From assembly GCA_037447655.1 (NCBI GenBank), contig JBBHKE010001729.1, positions 124,001 to 188,000 of the forward strand: a stretch of 64,000 bases of DNA, written 5' to 3'. The position numbers and the translations under genes are program-made. The notes under the pieces were generated by a model that was given only the letters and a program-made list of their open reading frames with translations, was not told the origin of the DNA and made no database searches. Shown piece after piece: positions 54,601 through 64,000 of the stretch. Numbering within the stretch: the stretch's first letter is position 1; every line of letters starts with the position of its first letter. Origin of the DNA: Zygnema cylindricum. Its lineage: Eukaryota; Streptophyta; Zygnematophyceae; Zygnematales; Zygnemataceae.

Positions 54601-57281
54601 CAAGAAAAAGGGGACAAAATACAAAAGATAAAAAACAAAAAACATTGAAACTGAACGAGATTCTGACCTTCAGGAGAGAGCTCAGGAGCAGGAACATTTT
54701 CATAAGGCTCATCTCTAGATTGTTTTTCGTCACTCATTCCAGCGAATGAGAAGTCGCCAAACTCTGTCAAAGAAAATACATGACATTGATGCAAATCATT
54801 TAGGCATCTCTTTTAAATTGTCATTCTAACAATTTATCATTATGAATCGAGTGTTGAGGGAGATGTGAATAAAAGTGTTCTGATGCATGAAAGGAAAATC
54901 ATAGGATGAAATATTGACTTCAATAATCATGGGCACAGTCAATAAGTTTTAAAGTTTAAGGTTTAAGGTTTTAGGCTTATGTTAAAACTTTTGCAATACA
55001 AGGGCACAAGGGAAACCCTACCGGATCCTAAATGTATCAATTTATTTTAGTCCAATGTCTTCGCATATGTTCCTTTAAGATACTTAGTAGCGAAAACCCC
55101 TCGAGAAAAAACTCGACTGGCTTTAAAAAACGAAGGAAACAGAAATGATCTTAAAATTTACATAAAATAAAAGAACATATTGCTAAGTTGCACCTCTTTG
55201 TAACTTGGAAAATTACAGATATTCATTATAGAGTCTCCTAATCCAAAACACTTTTCCCTCAAAACTTCACTAATGCAAAAATTACCTCCCATCCGGTTCC
55301 TTTAAAAAATTCTTAAGTTTTGTTTTCATTGAAAAAGCCCAAACACTCAAAAAGGTATAATGATCCCAATCTTTGTGCAAGCAATTTCAGAATCCCAGAC
55401 CTAAGGAAGTCATACTTTTGTTGAATTCCAAAAATCACAAAGCACTCTGTTGGTTTACTTTATGGAATACATAAAGCAACTGACCTTCAAAGGCTTTTAA
55501 AGGGTCATCCAACATGCCATCTTCTGTCTCATCTCCAAAAGAACTTTCTTCATAGAGCCCTGTCTGTTCATCATTAATGGGACCATCCAATGGGCTCCCG
55601 GACCATGTTGGCGTAAACCGACCAGTTCGCACTTTTGACGGATCCATGTGACCGTAATCGTAAAACTTCTCTTCGACAGATTCTTCATTTTCCTGTTCGC
55701 TTTCCCACTCACTTTTTAAACTTTCCATAGAGTCTCCACTGATGCCTTCCGCCTTCTCTTGCCAAAGATCTGAAATATTTCGTTTTTCCCATTCGATTTT
55801 AAAGTCTTCCTTCTTCTTCTTCTCCTTTCCTGGGCTCTTATTACTAGTCTTCCTGTTGCTTGCATCACTTGTATTACTTGTATTGGTTCTATCTGTGGCC
55901 TCTTCTTTCTGTACTGAGCTTGAAGCGCTAGAAACCTTGGTTTCTGAAACCATGTTTTCAATCGGCAAGCGTAATGGCCCCTGTTAGACAAGTTCAATTA
56001 GTTTAATAGGTCTACGAATGGATTCAATAGATAAAGGAAGTATAGGTTCAACAGGTTCAATAAGTTTAATAGGTTGAATATGTTTAATAAGTTCAATAGG
56101 TTAAATAGGATCATTAGGATTAAAAGGTTTAATAATGTTCAATGTGTTCAAAAGGTTTAATAGGTTCAGTAACTTTCAATGTTTCAATCGGTTCAATAAG
56201 TTGAAATGCTTCAATAGGTTCAATTACAGGTTCATTAGGTTCAATCGGTTTCGTAAGTTAAACAGGTTTTCTCTGATTAATCATCAGTTACCTCCTTTCT
56301 TGGTCTGCCACGTGGGCGAATTGGTCGCACAGCTTCCTCTGATTGGCTAACAACTATCTCCACTTTTTTGGGCCTGCCACGTGGCTTAACTGCTCCCGTT
56401 GATTTTCCTGGTAGGCCATCATCAACCAGCTTTTTCCTAGGCCTGCCACGTGGCCTTGCAGGTTTCACAGATTCCTCAGACTGGATTTCAACTATCTTTT
56501 TAGGTCTGCCACGTGTCTTCTTAGCAGGTTGCATATAATTTTCTAACGGGTAACCTTCTTCTACCTTGTTCTTTACCTCTTTCTTTGGTCTACCCCTTGG
56601 TCTTGCTCTCTCCTTTGTGGTCGATAAACCTCCTTCAGAACAAGATTTATTACTCTCCAAAGGAAATCCGGTGTCTATATCCTGCTGGAACCTATGGTTG
56701 ATAAACCCGAAATCTGCCAAAATTGCAGGTTCTTCACTCACATTTCCATCTGTCTCTCCATAAATCCTAACTTCTTCTTCTTCTAGCTTTAGAGCTTTAT
56801 CTGCTTCTCTCCTCACCTTTTCATCCTCCGGGAAGAGAGTACTTTCGCTTAATTCTTTCCTTGATTTTTCCTTCAAATTTTTCAAGTTTTCCAAATTTTC
56901 CAAGCTTCCACTAACAATTTCTGAAGCAAAGATTTTTTTTTGCCTTTTCTTATTGACCTGGCTATGTGTAATTCTTTCTGCTGAGATTACTCTTACAGAA
57001 ATATGACTAGAATTAAGGATACTAAGGATAGAAGAATTAAGAAAAAACTCTTTGCTATACCTCAATGTGAATTTATTTTGGAACTTATCAAATTTTAGGG
57101 TTACAGATTTAGTTCTAGCTATTGAACAAGGTGGAAAACGTGGAGTACGACAAGAAGTAAACAAACTAGTGGAAAAATAGTAACTGTGAGGGAGAGACTC
57201 TCCAATGACCAAAGAGGGAGAGAAATTTTGTGAAGGAAGAGGCTTCTGTAAACAACAAAGTCCTGTCAGGAAGGAAGCCAT
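51526..57281 (-). CDS. AT-hook protein with plastid-transit-like N-terminus, six-exon gene model
   Basis: Proposed exons on the minus strand: 57281-56292, 55980-55485, 54763-54668, 54127 to about 53950, 53002 to about 52520, and 51648-51526; about 790 residues. The N-terminus (about 60 residues) is rich in Ser, Thr, Pro and Arg and poor in acidic residues, like a chloroplast transit peptide. Five AT-hooks (RGRPKK or RGRPRK) at about residues 220-330 would bind AT-rich minor grooves. Exon 2 is acidic and Ser-rich. Exons 4 to 6 hold conserved-looking segments (GHRLLYALAEFLPGPLNEP, WVHVAWRTTF, ELNWWHKNLPLT, GPEDLAKAHLFVRLLKRRF). The best guess is a plastid nucleoid or transcription-associated DNA-binding protein. 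I do not recognise the family. Junctions exon 4/5 and 5/6 are uncertain. Confidence 0.7.
51664..51905 (+). repeat. period-9 minisatellite (CAGGTAATA)n
   Basis: Degenerate 9-bp units read ACAGGTAAT, ATAGGTAAA, GCAGGTAAT and so on. It fills the start of the proposed last intron. The plus-strand frame through it (NTG repeats) is a by-product. Confidence 0.9.
52080..52440 (+). repeat. purine-rich (GGAAGAAA)n tracts
   Basis: GAAAGGAAAAG/AAGGAAGAAAGG repeats at about 52095-52195 and 52315-52435, separated by about 120 bp of normal sequence, lie in the intron upstream of the last exon. Confidence 0.9.
52509..53002 (-). CDS. AT-hook gene, exon 5
   Basis: Acceptor GGATTTCAG|TTGAACGG. It reads ERWVHVAWRTTFSLNLATT, ELNWWHKNLPLTVEEIETMM, then an acidic/Gly-rich part with a twice-repeated PSLRVDGD-x-D-x-AAW motif. 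The frame closes at 52509. If exon 6 is real, the donor lies before that stop, for example at CCC|GTGCCT. Confidence 0.65.
53212..53460 (-). repeat. three-copy minisatellite, about 84-bp unit
   Basis: Copies start at about 53227, 53311 and 53394, each with TTACATTGATGCTC, TTGGAGGT and TGTTCAA followed by CT-rich sequence. It is intronic to the AT-hook gene. The open frame through it is repetitive, not a gene. Confidence 0.85.
53735..53926. mobile_element. MITE-like remnant in intron 4
   Basis: The right end TTAAAAGGGATTCACAGTG-TA (53926) belongs to the CACCG family. CTAAT and TTAACGCTAA motifs repeat inside. The left end is not identifiable. Confidence 0.5.
53950..54127 (-). CDS. AT-hook gene, exon 4 (3' edge uncertain)
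   Basis: Acceptor TATTTGCAG|ATGAAG, in phase with exon 3. It reads DEDMLQKGHRLLYALAEF and on to EDPSIQLF. Of the possible donors, GTGCTG after LF keeps phase with exon 5. GTGTCT and GTGCCT further on would give stops. A MITE end lies at 53926, only tens of bases beyond. Confidence 0.6.
54360..54418 (+). repeat. G-rich (GGGA)n tract
   Basis: GGGAGGGAGGGAAGGG and GAGGGAGGGAGGGAGGGAGG occur in intron 3 on the plus strand; four or more G3 runs could form a quadruplex in DNA. Confidence 0.8.
54668..54763 (-). CDS. AT-hook gene, exon 3
   Basis: Acceptor TTTGACAG|AGTTTGG, donor GAAG|GTCAGA, 96 nt. The phase matches exon 2. It reads EFGDFSFAGMSDEK to PAPELSPEG. Confidence 0.75.
55485..55980 (-). 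CDS. AT-hook gene, exon 2
   Basis: Acceptor GTCTAACAG|GGGCC, donor GAAG|GTCAGT, 496 nt, entering in phase 0 and leaving in phase 1. It has a Lys-rich stretch (PGKEKKKKEDFKIEWEKRNI), then acidic sequence, then FTPTWSGSPLDGP. Confidence 0.8.
55990..56275 (+). repeat. GGTTCAATA repeat array in intron 1
   Basis: Degenerate 9-bp units (AGGTTCAAT, AGGTTTAAT, AAGTTCAAT) fill nearly the whole first intron of the AT-hook gene. Confidence 0.85.
56292..57281 (-). CDS. AT-hook gene, exon 1
   Basis: 330 codons from ATG 57281, donor GGAG|GTAACT (phase 0). It contains the transit-like N-terminus and all five AT-hooks. Four hooks are PRGRP[KR]K and one is TRGRPKK. Most hook repeats are coded by CCACGTGGC-type DNA, suggesting internal duplication. 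Confidence 0.85.
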
Positions 57282-58302
57282 TAGTGAGTGTATTTACCTA
57301 TGACTCCGTATTGTTAAGGCTCCGTGGATCAGTTATTTTAGGTTTCATTATTATTATAAGACATTAACTTTTTAAAACTGCGAGGGAAGTGGCAGTCCTG
57401 CATGCTCTTCAAGTATTGTGAAAGCATAGTTCTAAAGTGCGAAAAGGTATGGAAACGCAATGGTCGACAAAATACGCGTATTATACGTGAAACAAACCAA
57501 TGACCATCGGTTTCAGGGTAAAATTCAGAACTGAGTCGGTTCAGCTCAAAAACAATGATTGCAATGATTAAAGATGTCGACAGGCAACGACATTGTTATA
57601 ATTTTACGAAGCCAATGAATTGCTGGTCAAGGGATTTGGACCAATGAGAAGAAAAAATCAAATCGATTTAGTAGAAGTACAGGTCATCAACACCCTGGTA
57701 GGTTTTGAGTTTTTTTTAAGTTTTTGCGCCATTTAAAATTTTAAATCCACACGCGCGACGGAAAATATATTTTCAATAAAGGTGAACCAGTTTTTTATGC
57801 CAATCACTTTTTTAATTGTTCTCGGAGTCACTTTTTGCCCATCCTTCGTTTAATGGATCACATGCTCGAACTACGACGCTGTCGGTGCAATAACTATTAC
57901 TACTTTAGCCAAAAACAAGTGGACATGACCAACTATTATGTTAACCGATGGTTAGTGGCCACGACCACCTCTTGTATGATTGTGCAGCTCAACTGAGCTG
58001 GTGGGAACCCCATTTATGGTTCAATTACCGGAAAAATGTGTGCAACCGAAGGACTTGATGGAACATTTCAGGTTCCTTTTCCACCTCTCATTGCCGACAA
58101 CTTCTTCCATGTGCACCAGCTAAAGTTGTGTATCAAAAGCATCAACCGATATATACCTCTGTTTTGCCTACAATAATCTATACATTCGTTCGATGTAAGA
58201 GAATTATCACGTTAAATAACCGATATATCTCGATAAATTACCAATAAATATTGACGATAACTCCATAATGTAGTACAAAATGGATTTTGAAAATATCGAA
58301 GG
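57282..58302. other. upstream region of the AT-hook gene
   Basis: It presumably contains the promoter. No TATA box is assigned. TTCTTCCATGTGCACCAGC at about 58102 and the surrounding sequence might be a decayed retroelement, but that is not supportable. Confidence 0.35.
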
Positions 58303-58600
58303 TGTTATAAAAAGGATCACTTAAGCATACATCTAATGCATCATGCAGTCTGTTTAAAGATGTATCATGTGTTAAGGAGAGACACATTAAGATGTAGAGA
58401 GAGTATAATATTTAAGGAGGGAAGAACTGTGAAGGAGAGAGGTTGTATTGAGAAAAGTTTGTCTTTATATATTGATATTTGGCCGACATGTTTTATTGTG
58501 AGCCGTGAGTATTTTGTGAAAGAATATGTTTATTTAAGCTTCCGCTGTGATATTGATTTTTATGTGAGCATCTCTGTGAGCATTTTATCGATTCTTAACA
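58303..58600 (+). repeat. isolated LTR, about 298 bp
   Basis: It starts TGTTATAAAAAGG and ends TTCTTAACA, two bases before a canonical plant primer-binding site. Its interior is AT-rich with purine-rich GAGAGA stretches. The frame 58336-58620 lies within it. No partner LTR is seen. Confidence 0.7.
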
Positions 58601-58602
58601 AT

Positions 58603-58614
58603 TGGTATCAGAGC
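58603..58614 (+). promoter_or_regulatory. canonical primer-binding site (iMet 3' end)
   Basis: TGGTATCAGAGC is the exact complement of the 3' end of plant initiator tRNA-Met, the usual Copia primer site. It contrasts with the half-tRNA sites of elements I-IV. Confidence 0.85.
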
Positions 58615-59024
58615 ACTTGATCGATTTTTAACAGAAGGAACCTCACCACCTGTCGCTATAACTCCATACTATTCCACACCACAATCCCGTACTGTGATAT
58701 AGACCAATCCCCAAACCCATATTGTAGGCGATAATTTTTGTTGGTCCATAACTATCTATCAAGACCTCAGACTGATCGATAACCTCGTTATTGGATTCAT
58801 CGTAGTAAATAATTTCTTAATGCACAACACTATAAACATTGCGTATCCAAGCAATCGGCAGTTGTTTAATTTTGAAGTGTTTTTTACAGTTGTCTATTAC
58901 TCGGACGCGTGCCCTTTTACGTTCGTGTTTCGAATCGAGGTCGGTGATGGTTGCATGCCACACCAACTTTTTAAAGACTTCGTTTCACGTCTAACTAGTT
59001 TAAGTATGCCTTACGTTAGTGTTT
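58615..59024. other. short internal retroelement sequence, unassigned
   Basis: A short gag-like start (SPPVAITPYYS) may follow the primer site, but nothing diagnostic is present before the LINE fragment. Confidence 0.3.
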
Positions 59025-59925
59025 AGGTTTGCCTCACCCTCTGCTTTTGGGGCTCATGCGTTTTGTTTATACCCAACATAATAACTCAAACGGGATTCAA
59101 CTACTTCGTTGCTTATGTGGGGGGGAACGTATTGTTTCGCATGATTTAGTTCTTAATGCAATTGTTGTAATTGCCCCCCAAGCGCAATACATTGTGAAGC
59201 GAGAGGTTTCTCGTATACTCTTTCCCCCCTCCCAATTTGGTGGTATTCAAAGTCATCCAGTTGACTTAGTTTTCTCGACGGTGTTGGGGGGACTATACGT
59301 GACGTGGTCCTTGCGAATTTGACGAAAACCCACGTTTCTTCTCGCGGAGCATCGCATACGGGCATGGCGGCTTAAGACGCAATGACTTTCAAGAAACAAG
59401 GTTACACTCATTGAAACCTAACTGGATCATTTTGGCCTCTTTGCAATAGAGATTTCGAACACTTTGGCGAAGTCTTTGATGATTATTTACGCGATTGTGA
59501 GCGATTTTTTTTTTTAATGCAAGGGTATGAGGAGTGCTCCACCGAGCCTCCTCGCTACCTTTTACAGTCAACGTGTCTCATATGCCTTTCAATGAGCGTA
59601 CGCCGCAACTCTCGACGGTGGCCGATGATTGTGAGAAATCGCAAATATTCCACCAAAGGATCCATTCCTCACCCACGATCTTTGTGGGTAAGGACTTTAC
59701 TTGTTACCTTGTGGGTAGTCATGTATTTTAGGCTTATGTCCTTTGTGGATTATTTGATTGATTTTGCTATTTTTCGTGGTTAATTACTTTTGGTGATCGT
59801 GGGCCTTTTCGTTTTTTATCTTTGCATTAGTTTCTATTGGCTTTTGTGCTCTTTGAATGTATTTCGTACCTTGATGGGTTTTTCCATAGCACCTTTTGAA
59901 ACAATGTTTCTTTAAGAGTGTTAGC
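59025..59925 (+). pseudogene. LINE-6, 3' fragment
   Basis: It starts at GLPHPLLLG and continues IQLLRCLCGGERIVSHDLV, KREVSRILFP and VDLVFSTVLGG, matching the nuclease-like domain of LINE-3 (HLLRCWHGGERTIAHDLV). Frames are broken after 59322. The 3' UTR has TTGATGGGTTTTTCCATAGC (59872-59890), a variant of the LINE 3' hairpin. Confidence 0.75.
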
Positions 59926-60551
59926 CCCATTTGAAGCCACTCTACTACACCCTGTATCACTCTCAAAAACAATAGCATAATTACGTCCTTCGAAATTTGT
60001 GCCCCAGACCCTAAAATAGAGTCAATGATACCAAAATGTCTTTCAACGGTAAATTGAGGCACGATTAATATGATGTTTCCACACTATATCACATTATATT
60101 TCTTTGTATAATGCTCGGATACGGCATGTGACTCTCCGTACTGAAAACTGGTTTCCGCTGCAACTGCAGATCTTTTTGATTCGTGAATGCACACTTTATT
60201 TTATGCACGCATACAAAAGCTTGATTCTGCAAGCAGACGCCTTCTGTTCATGACGTGGCTCCTCATATGATGGATAAAGTGATAAAAATACCTGCATAGT
60301 AACAAATAAAATGTTGTCTCTGAAGCGTTAGATAAAAATTAGACGATTCAGATCACATTTATTTGTCAGATAGAAAAGTTACTGTAGTTACTGTACTTGC
60401 CACGTCGGATACTTGAAGGTGATAGCAAATTCGTGGCAATGACGTACAGAATGCCGAAATCACGCAACAAAATAAAAGAACACGGAATACGCACGGTATG
60501 CCGATTTCGCGTTAAATCTATACGATTTTTTTGCTCTTCTAGAACGTACGG
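59926..60551. other. unassigned DNA
   Basis: No gene or element boundary is recognised. 59930-60060 may still belong to the LINE tail. Confidence 0.35.
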
Positions 60552-61645
60552 TACACCGTGTATCGCTACTAGTGTTGGGTATCGAGGACCCATTGCCGAT
60601 ATTCGATATATATATCGAATTTCAGGTACCCGATATTCGATATATCGCTTCGATATATCGAATTTCAAATTATCGCGATATATCGCCGATATATCGCCGA
60701 TATATCGTATCGTCGATATAAAAAAAAAAAAAAAAAAAAAAAAATCCCACAAGTTTTCAAAGCCTCGTGACTTCGGACAAAGTGACTGTAAAATCTTTGC
60801 CGGAAAGATATACGGTTTTTTCCTGAAAGTCAGCGGAGTGAAGAGATCTCTGAGGTACATTGACGAGGTACACTTGTGAAGTACACGTACGTCAAACGCA
60901 AGTACGATTTTCCATTCGAAAAAGGTCGGTTTCTAGATGTTTGATGATTCATTGATTCTTGAGATTTGATAGTCAGCTTACGTGGAACCATTCATATCAG
61001 AACACGTATGTAGAACTTATTTAGAAACGATACGCGATGTACCCGATGCCTCTGTAAAACATACATTTTGCTGTCCGTACTATTACATAGACATCCTCGT
61101 GTAACCATACCCCAAAAAAGCAATCATTAGAAGTACAGAATTAGTACTTTTTGTCGGTTACATTTTGCGGCGTCTACCTTTAAGTCACGGAACGAAAATC
61201 ACGGCGTACGTGGCGTATTAGACAATTTGACTTTTTCGCAAAAATAACGTAATATAATAAAAAAATAAAAATATTAAATTTAAAAAATACTATATATCGC
61301 GATATATATCGCGATATTTTATGTTGGTCGCGGTACGATATATCGAGGACTCTCCTCGATCGATATTCGATATATCGAATATCGAGATTATCGCGATATG
61401 AATTTACCCGATACCCAACACTAATCGCTACTACAGTACTGTAGTGTTAATTATTTTCCCGCCACTTAAAAACGACTTTTCTCCGTACACATTTGTCCGA
61501 TTTTCAATTTGAAACAGCCATTAAGAGGCTGAGAATTTTACCTTTCAATCGCAACCGTCAGATCCTCAATCCGACAAGGGTGTACGGAGAAAATATGTAT
61601 TAATTGGCGAAAAGAACATCAACACTAAAAGCGATTCACGGTGTA
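60552..61645. mobile_element. MITE family A split by a hAT-like element
   Basis: The left arm TA-CACCGTGTATCGCTAC (60552-60569) and the remainder from 61432 (TTTTCTCCGTACACATTTG ... GATTCACGGTG-TA, to 61645) form a family A MITE once 60570-61431 is removed. Confidence 0.85.
60570..61423. mobile_element. hAT-like non-autonomous element, copy 2 (854 bp)
   Basis: Ends TAGTGTTGGGTATCG and CGATACCCAACACTA are perfect inverted repeats over 15 bp. The perfect 8-bp target duplication ATCGCTAC (60562-60569 and 61424-61431) identifies the hAT class. CGATATATCG palindromes are packed at both ends, and there is an A-run at about 60720-60744. No transposase is present. Confidence 0.9.
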
Positions 61646-61853
61646 CTTTTGACTGGAGCCTTCTGGAATTCACCGAAACCATGAAACAAATAAAATGCGT
61701 AGCATTCAATACTGTATTCTCGGAGGTGACAAATAAAATTATAAAATAAAGTATGAAATAAAGCAAAACAAAAGCAGAACTAGCTACAATATAAAACAAA
61801 ATATTCAAAATTGGAGCAGTTTCAGCTTTTTGATTAGGCTCGTTATTTGATCC

Positions 61854-62071
61854 ATGGAGGAGCTCCTCAAGACCTGCCAGAGGGAGGAATGGTCCAAGGC
61901 TATTCGCTCGATTCAAGGGATTATGAGGGAACAAGGGGAGAGTCCTAGCTTGCTGTGGTAAACTCTCTCTCTTTCTCTCCCTCGCCTCTCCCCTTCCCTC
62001 CCCCTCCTCTCTCTCTCTCTCGTTCCCTCTCTCTTTCTGCGTGTTCTCTCTCTCTCTCGCTCTCTCATTCT

Positions 62072-62118
<47 letters not shown>

Positions 62119-63544
62119 CTTTCTCTCAGCTCTTACCTTCCTCTGTCCCTTCCACATGCCCTCAATCCTCTCGGAACACAACCCTAGGAGCACATTATTG
62201 GAATTCCGTTTTCGGGGAAATCATTACATGTACAACTCACATGAATAACTACATAACTACATAATTACATAATGTAATTACCTAATTACACAATATAATC
62301 ACATAATTACATAATATAGTTACATAATTACATAATTACATAATTACATAATTACATAATTACATAATTACATAATTACATAATTACCCAAATACATAAA
62401 TGCATAAAATACGAAACCAGATAAATGCATGAGTAAATAAATAAACAATAAAACCATGAAGCAAATAAGTAATTTTCCAAATTTCCATGCTTAAATAAAT
62501 AAGTTTTCATGCCTAAATAGGGTTTTCCACTTTTTTAGTGCTCGGCTCAAATTTTAAACTTTTGAAGCAGGATTCTCTTTTTGTTTATTATTATTTTTGG
62601 CTAATTCGTTTGGGGTATATTTTAATTCATCACTCATCAGCACTCATCTTGTAATAGAATTGGAAAGGATCATTGTTACTGTTTGTTTTCCCTGCTTATT
62701 ATTCCCCCTCTCTCTCTCTCTCACTCTCTCTCTCTCCATATATATGTATTTCTTTATCTTATGCTGGCATTTATAGGTATTTCGGCCTTGGCCATTTGGA
62801 ACTTGTGTTTCTATTTCTTTTCCAACCTTTTTTTTTGATTTTTTATTATATATACACGTGTATATATATATATTTTATATTTTATGGTGGCAGTAATAGA
62901 TCTTTCTGCTATGGCCATTTGGAACTTCACAAACATGCTTTAAAAGACGCCGAAAAAGCACTTTCTCTTGATCCTTCCTATGCCTTGGCATATCTGAGGA
63001 AAGGTAGGCTGGCTCCCCCATCAAAACATTTGTAAAACCATTCATAAAAAAATTTGTAAATACATTGATAAAAACATTTATAAGAACACATTTGTAAAAA
63101 CATTTGTAAACACTTTTCTAAACGCATTAGTTTTTGCATTTATAAAAAGATTTGTAAAGACATGAAAACATGTGTAAAAACACTTGTAAACACGTTTGTA
63201 AACGCATTTGTGGACACATTTTGTCAACACATTTAACACATTAAACGTTCGTAAAAACAGTTGCAAAACATTTGTTTAAGCGTACATGTGTAATATTATT
63301 CGCAAAAGCACTCGTGAAAACATTTATGGTAGCATTAAAGATTTGTGAAAGTCATTTGTTAAGACTTTTGTGAGTACTTTCTTAAAAATATTCGTAAAAG
63401 CATCTATAAAAACATTCGTATAACACTTGTAGAAACATTTGTTAAGACATTTGTAAAACAATTTGTAAAGCAATTTTGAATTTTTTAGACTCTCCATTCA
63501 AGATTCATGAATCGAAACAAAAAGAAAAATTGAGTAAACCTGCG
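61854..63544 (+). CDS. TPR-containing protein, 5' exons (continues past the window)
   Basis: Exon 1 61854-61957: ATG preceded by an in-frame TGA, reading MEELLKTCQREEWSKAIRSI and ending SPSLL, donor CTGTG|GTAAAC. Exon 2 62894-63003: acceptor GTGGCAG|TAATAG, reading CNRSFCYGHLELHKHALKDA then EKALSLDPSYALAYLRKG, donor GAAAG|GTAGGC. The joined sequence forms a classical tetratricopeptide repeat (the A-L-x-LDP-x-Y-A signature). Exon 3 63489-63544, acceptor TTTTTTAG|ACTC, donor CTGCG|GTAAGA, keeps the frame (DSPFKIHESK); this exon is less certain. TPR proteins are protein-interaction scaffolds, and the exact family cannot be named from this part. Confidence 0.7.
61965..62115 (+). repeat. (TC)n microsatellite
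   Basis: CT-rich tract in intron 1 of the TPR gene with pure (TC)n at about 62077-62114. Confidence 0.95.
62222..62400 (+). repeat. period-9 repeat (ATTACATAA)n
   Basis: Near-perfect 9-bp units, most regular at 62319-62390. Lies in intron 1 of the TPR gene. Confidence 0.95.
62777..62806 (+). repeat. partial duplicate of TPR exon 2
   Basis: GGCCATTTGGAACTT is identical to the start of exon 2. It would read RYFGLGHLEL against RSFCYGHLEL and is also preceded by an AG. It lies about 120 bp upstream of the real exon. Confidence 0.6.
63005..63480 (+). repeat. degenerate ACATTTGTAAAA repeats
   Basis: 11- to 13-bp units (AAACATTTGTAA) fill the second intron of the TPR gene. Confidence 0.9.
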
Positions 63545-64000
63545 GTAAGATGCTGAATTGCAATTATTTTTTTTGTATCTTTCTTTGAAAACGAATCTGT
63601 GATGGTTTTTATGATGAAAATAATGTCAACCGCTTATGCTTCACCAAATCTTCAAGTAATTCCAAAATGCTAGCTTAACTTAATGAAGATTTTTTGGAGG
63701 AGCTAAAAACTGTTTTTCATTTGAATTAGAAAATGGCTCTTGGCATTAAGAGGCATGTTTTCTTTTTCGAATTGGGAATTTAAGGTTGTTTTATTTTTTT
63801 AGGCACCTTATCTCTCCCCTTCTGTCTCATTCCCTTTTCTCTCCCTCTCCTTTCCTCTCTTCCTTTCTCCCACTCCTTCTCTTCGCTCCCTCACTTTCTT
63901 CCTTTTACCCTCTCCTTGATTACATCCAACAGTGGCTCATAGCTTTTGAGAAATTATGGGTTTCATACAATTTATCATTTAATTTGATGGTTCCATGTTT
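63545..64000. other. intron sequence to the window end
   Basis: No further exon is identifiable. Pyrimidine-rich (CTCTCC) sequence lies at 63812-63915. Confidence 0.4.

Noticed and set aside
57880-58150. Gypsy integrase C-terminus (FFHVHQLK-like)
   Set aside because: A single short resemblance with stops around it and no other Gypsy domain.
61955-62248. 97-aa Ser/Leu-rich frame
   Set aside because: Translation of a TC microsatellite within an intron.
62222-62400. CRISPR array
   Set aside because: Direct 9-bp repeats without spacers in a eukaryotic intron. Same reasoning for 51664, 55990 and 63005.

Overview
The window is a repeat-dense piece of a eukaryotic nuclear genome, most likely from the green-plant lineage (a streptophyte alga or early-diverging land plant; the species is not identifiable). 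The reasons are LTR primer-binding sites that match plant initiator tRNA-Met, an intronless F-box/leucine-rich gene family, a multi-exon AT-hook gene with a plastid-transit-like N-terminus, GT-AG introns rich in microsatellites, and two 10-N assembly gaps (20443-20452, 39652-39661). Only about four host loci are visible. Most of the rest is nested transposable elements.

Layout. 1-10929: a decayed plus-strand Copia element (I) cut by a second Copia element (II, from 4279), which is itself cut by a young minus-strand gag-only LTR element (III, 6017-10185, TSD AGGAT). 10930-11925: unassigned sequence rich in GTAC motifs. About 11930-20215: a non-LTR retrotransposon of the C-terminal restriction-like-endonuclease type (LINE-1), split by a second gag-only LTR element (IV, 12442-17668, TSD TCCCT), whose 3' LTR holds a further solo LTR. 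20216-26766: unassigned DNA, a TA-flanked inverted-repeat element and three more LINE pieces. 27514-32312: an intact F-box gene (+) facing an F-box pseudogene (-) that was hit by a 222-bp LTR-like element and a 217-bp MITE. About 33284-38230: a nearly full-length but frameshifted LINE (-). 39662-45655: a Copia fragment (-), a duplicated piece of the F-box pseudogene region and a LINE fragment, joined end to end. 46061-48198: a hAT-like element, two MITEs and a PIF/Harbinger-like element. 48334-49427: a frameshifted F-box paralogue. 51526-57281 (-): a six-exon gene with five AT-hooks. 58303-60000: an isolated LTR with a canonical iMet primer site, then a LINE 3' end. 60552-61645: a MITE split by a hAT-like element with a perfect 8-bp TSD. 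61854 to beyond the right edge (+): the start of a TPR gene.

The most unusual system is the LTR population. The family uses an apparent half-tRNA primer site that overlaps the gag start codon. The LTRs carry an antisense tRNA-like module with A/B boxes and a conserved cluster of GTAC cores. Two members keep only gag, fused to an unrecognised acidic-to-basic C-terminal region that replaces protease, integrase and RT; one of these has near-identical LTRs although its gag is frameshifted, which suggests mobilisation in trans by the complete Copia relatives. Splice sites, element ends and homologies were read by eye, so boundaries without a stated TSD are approximate.
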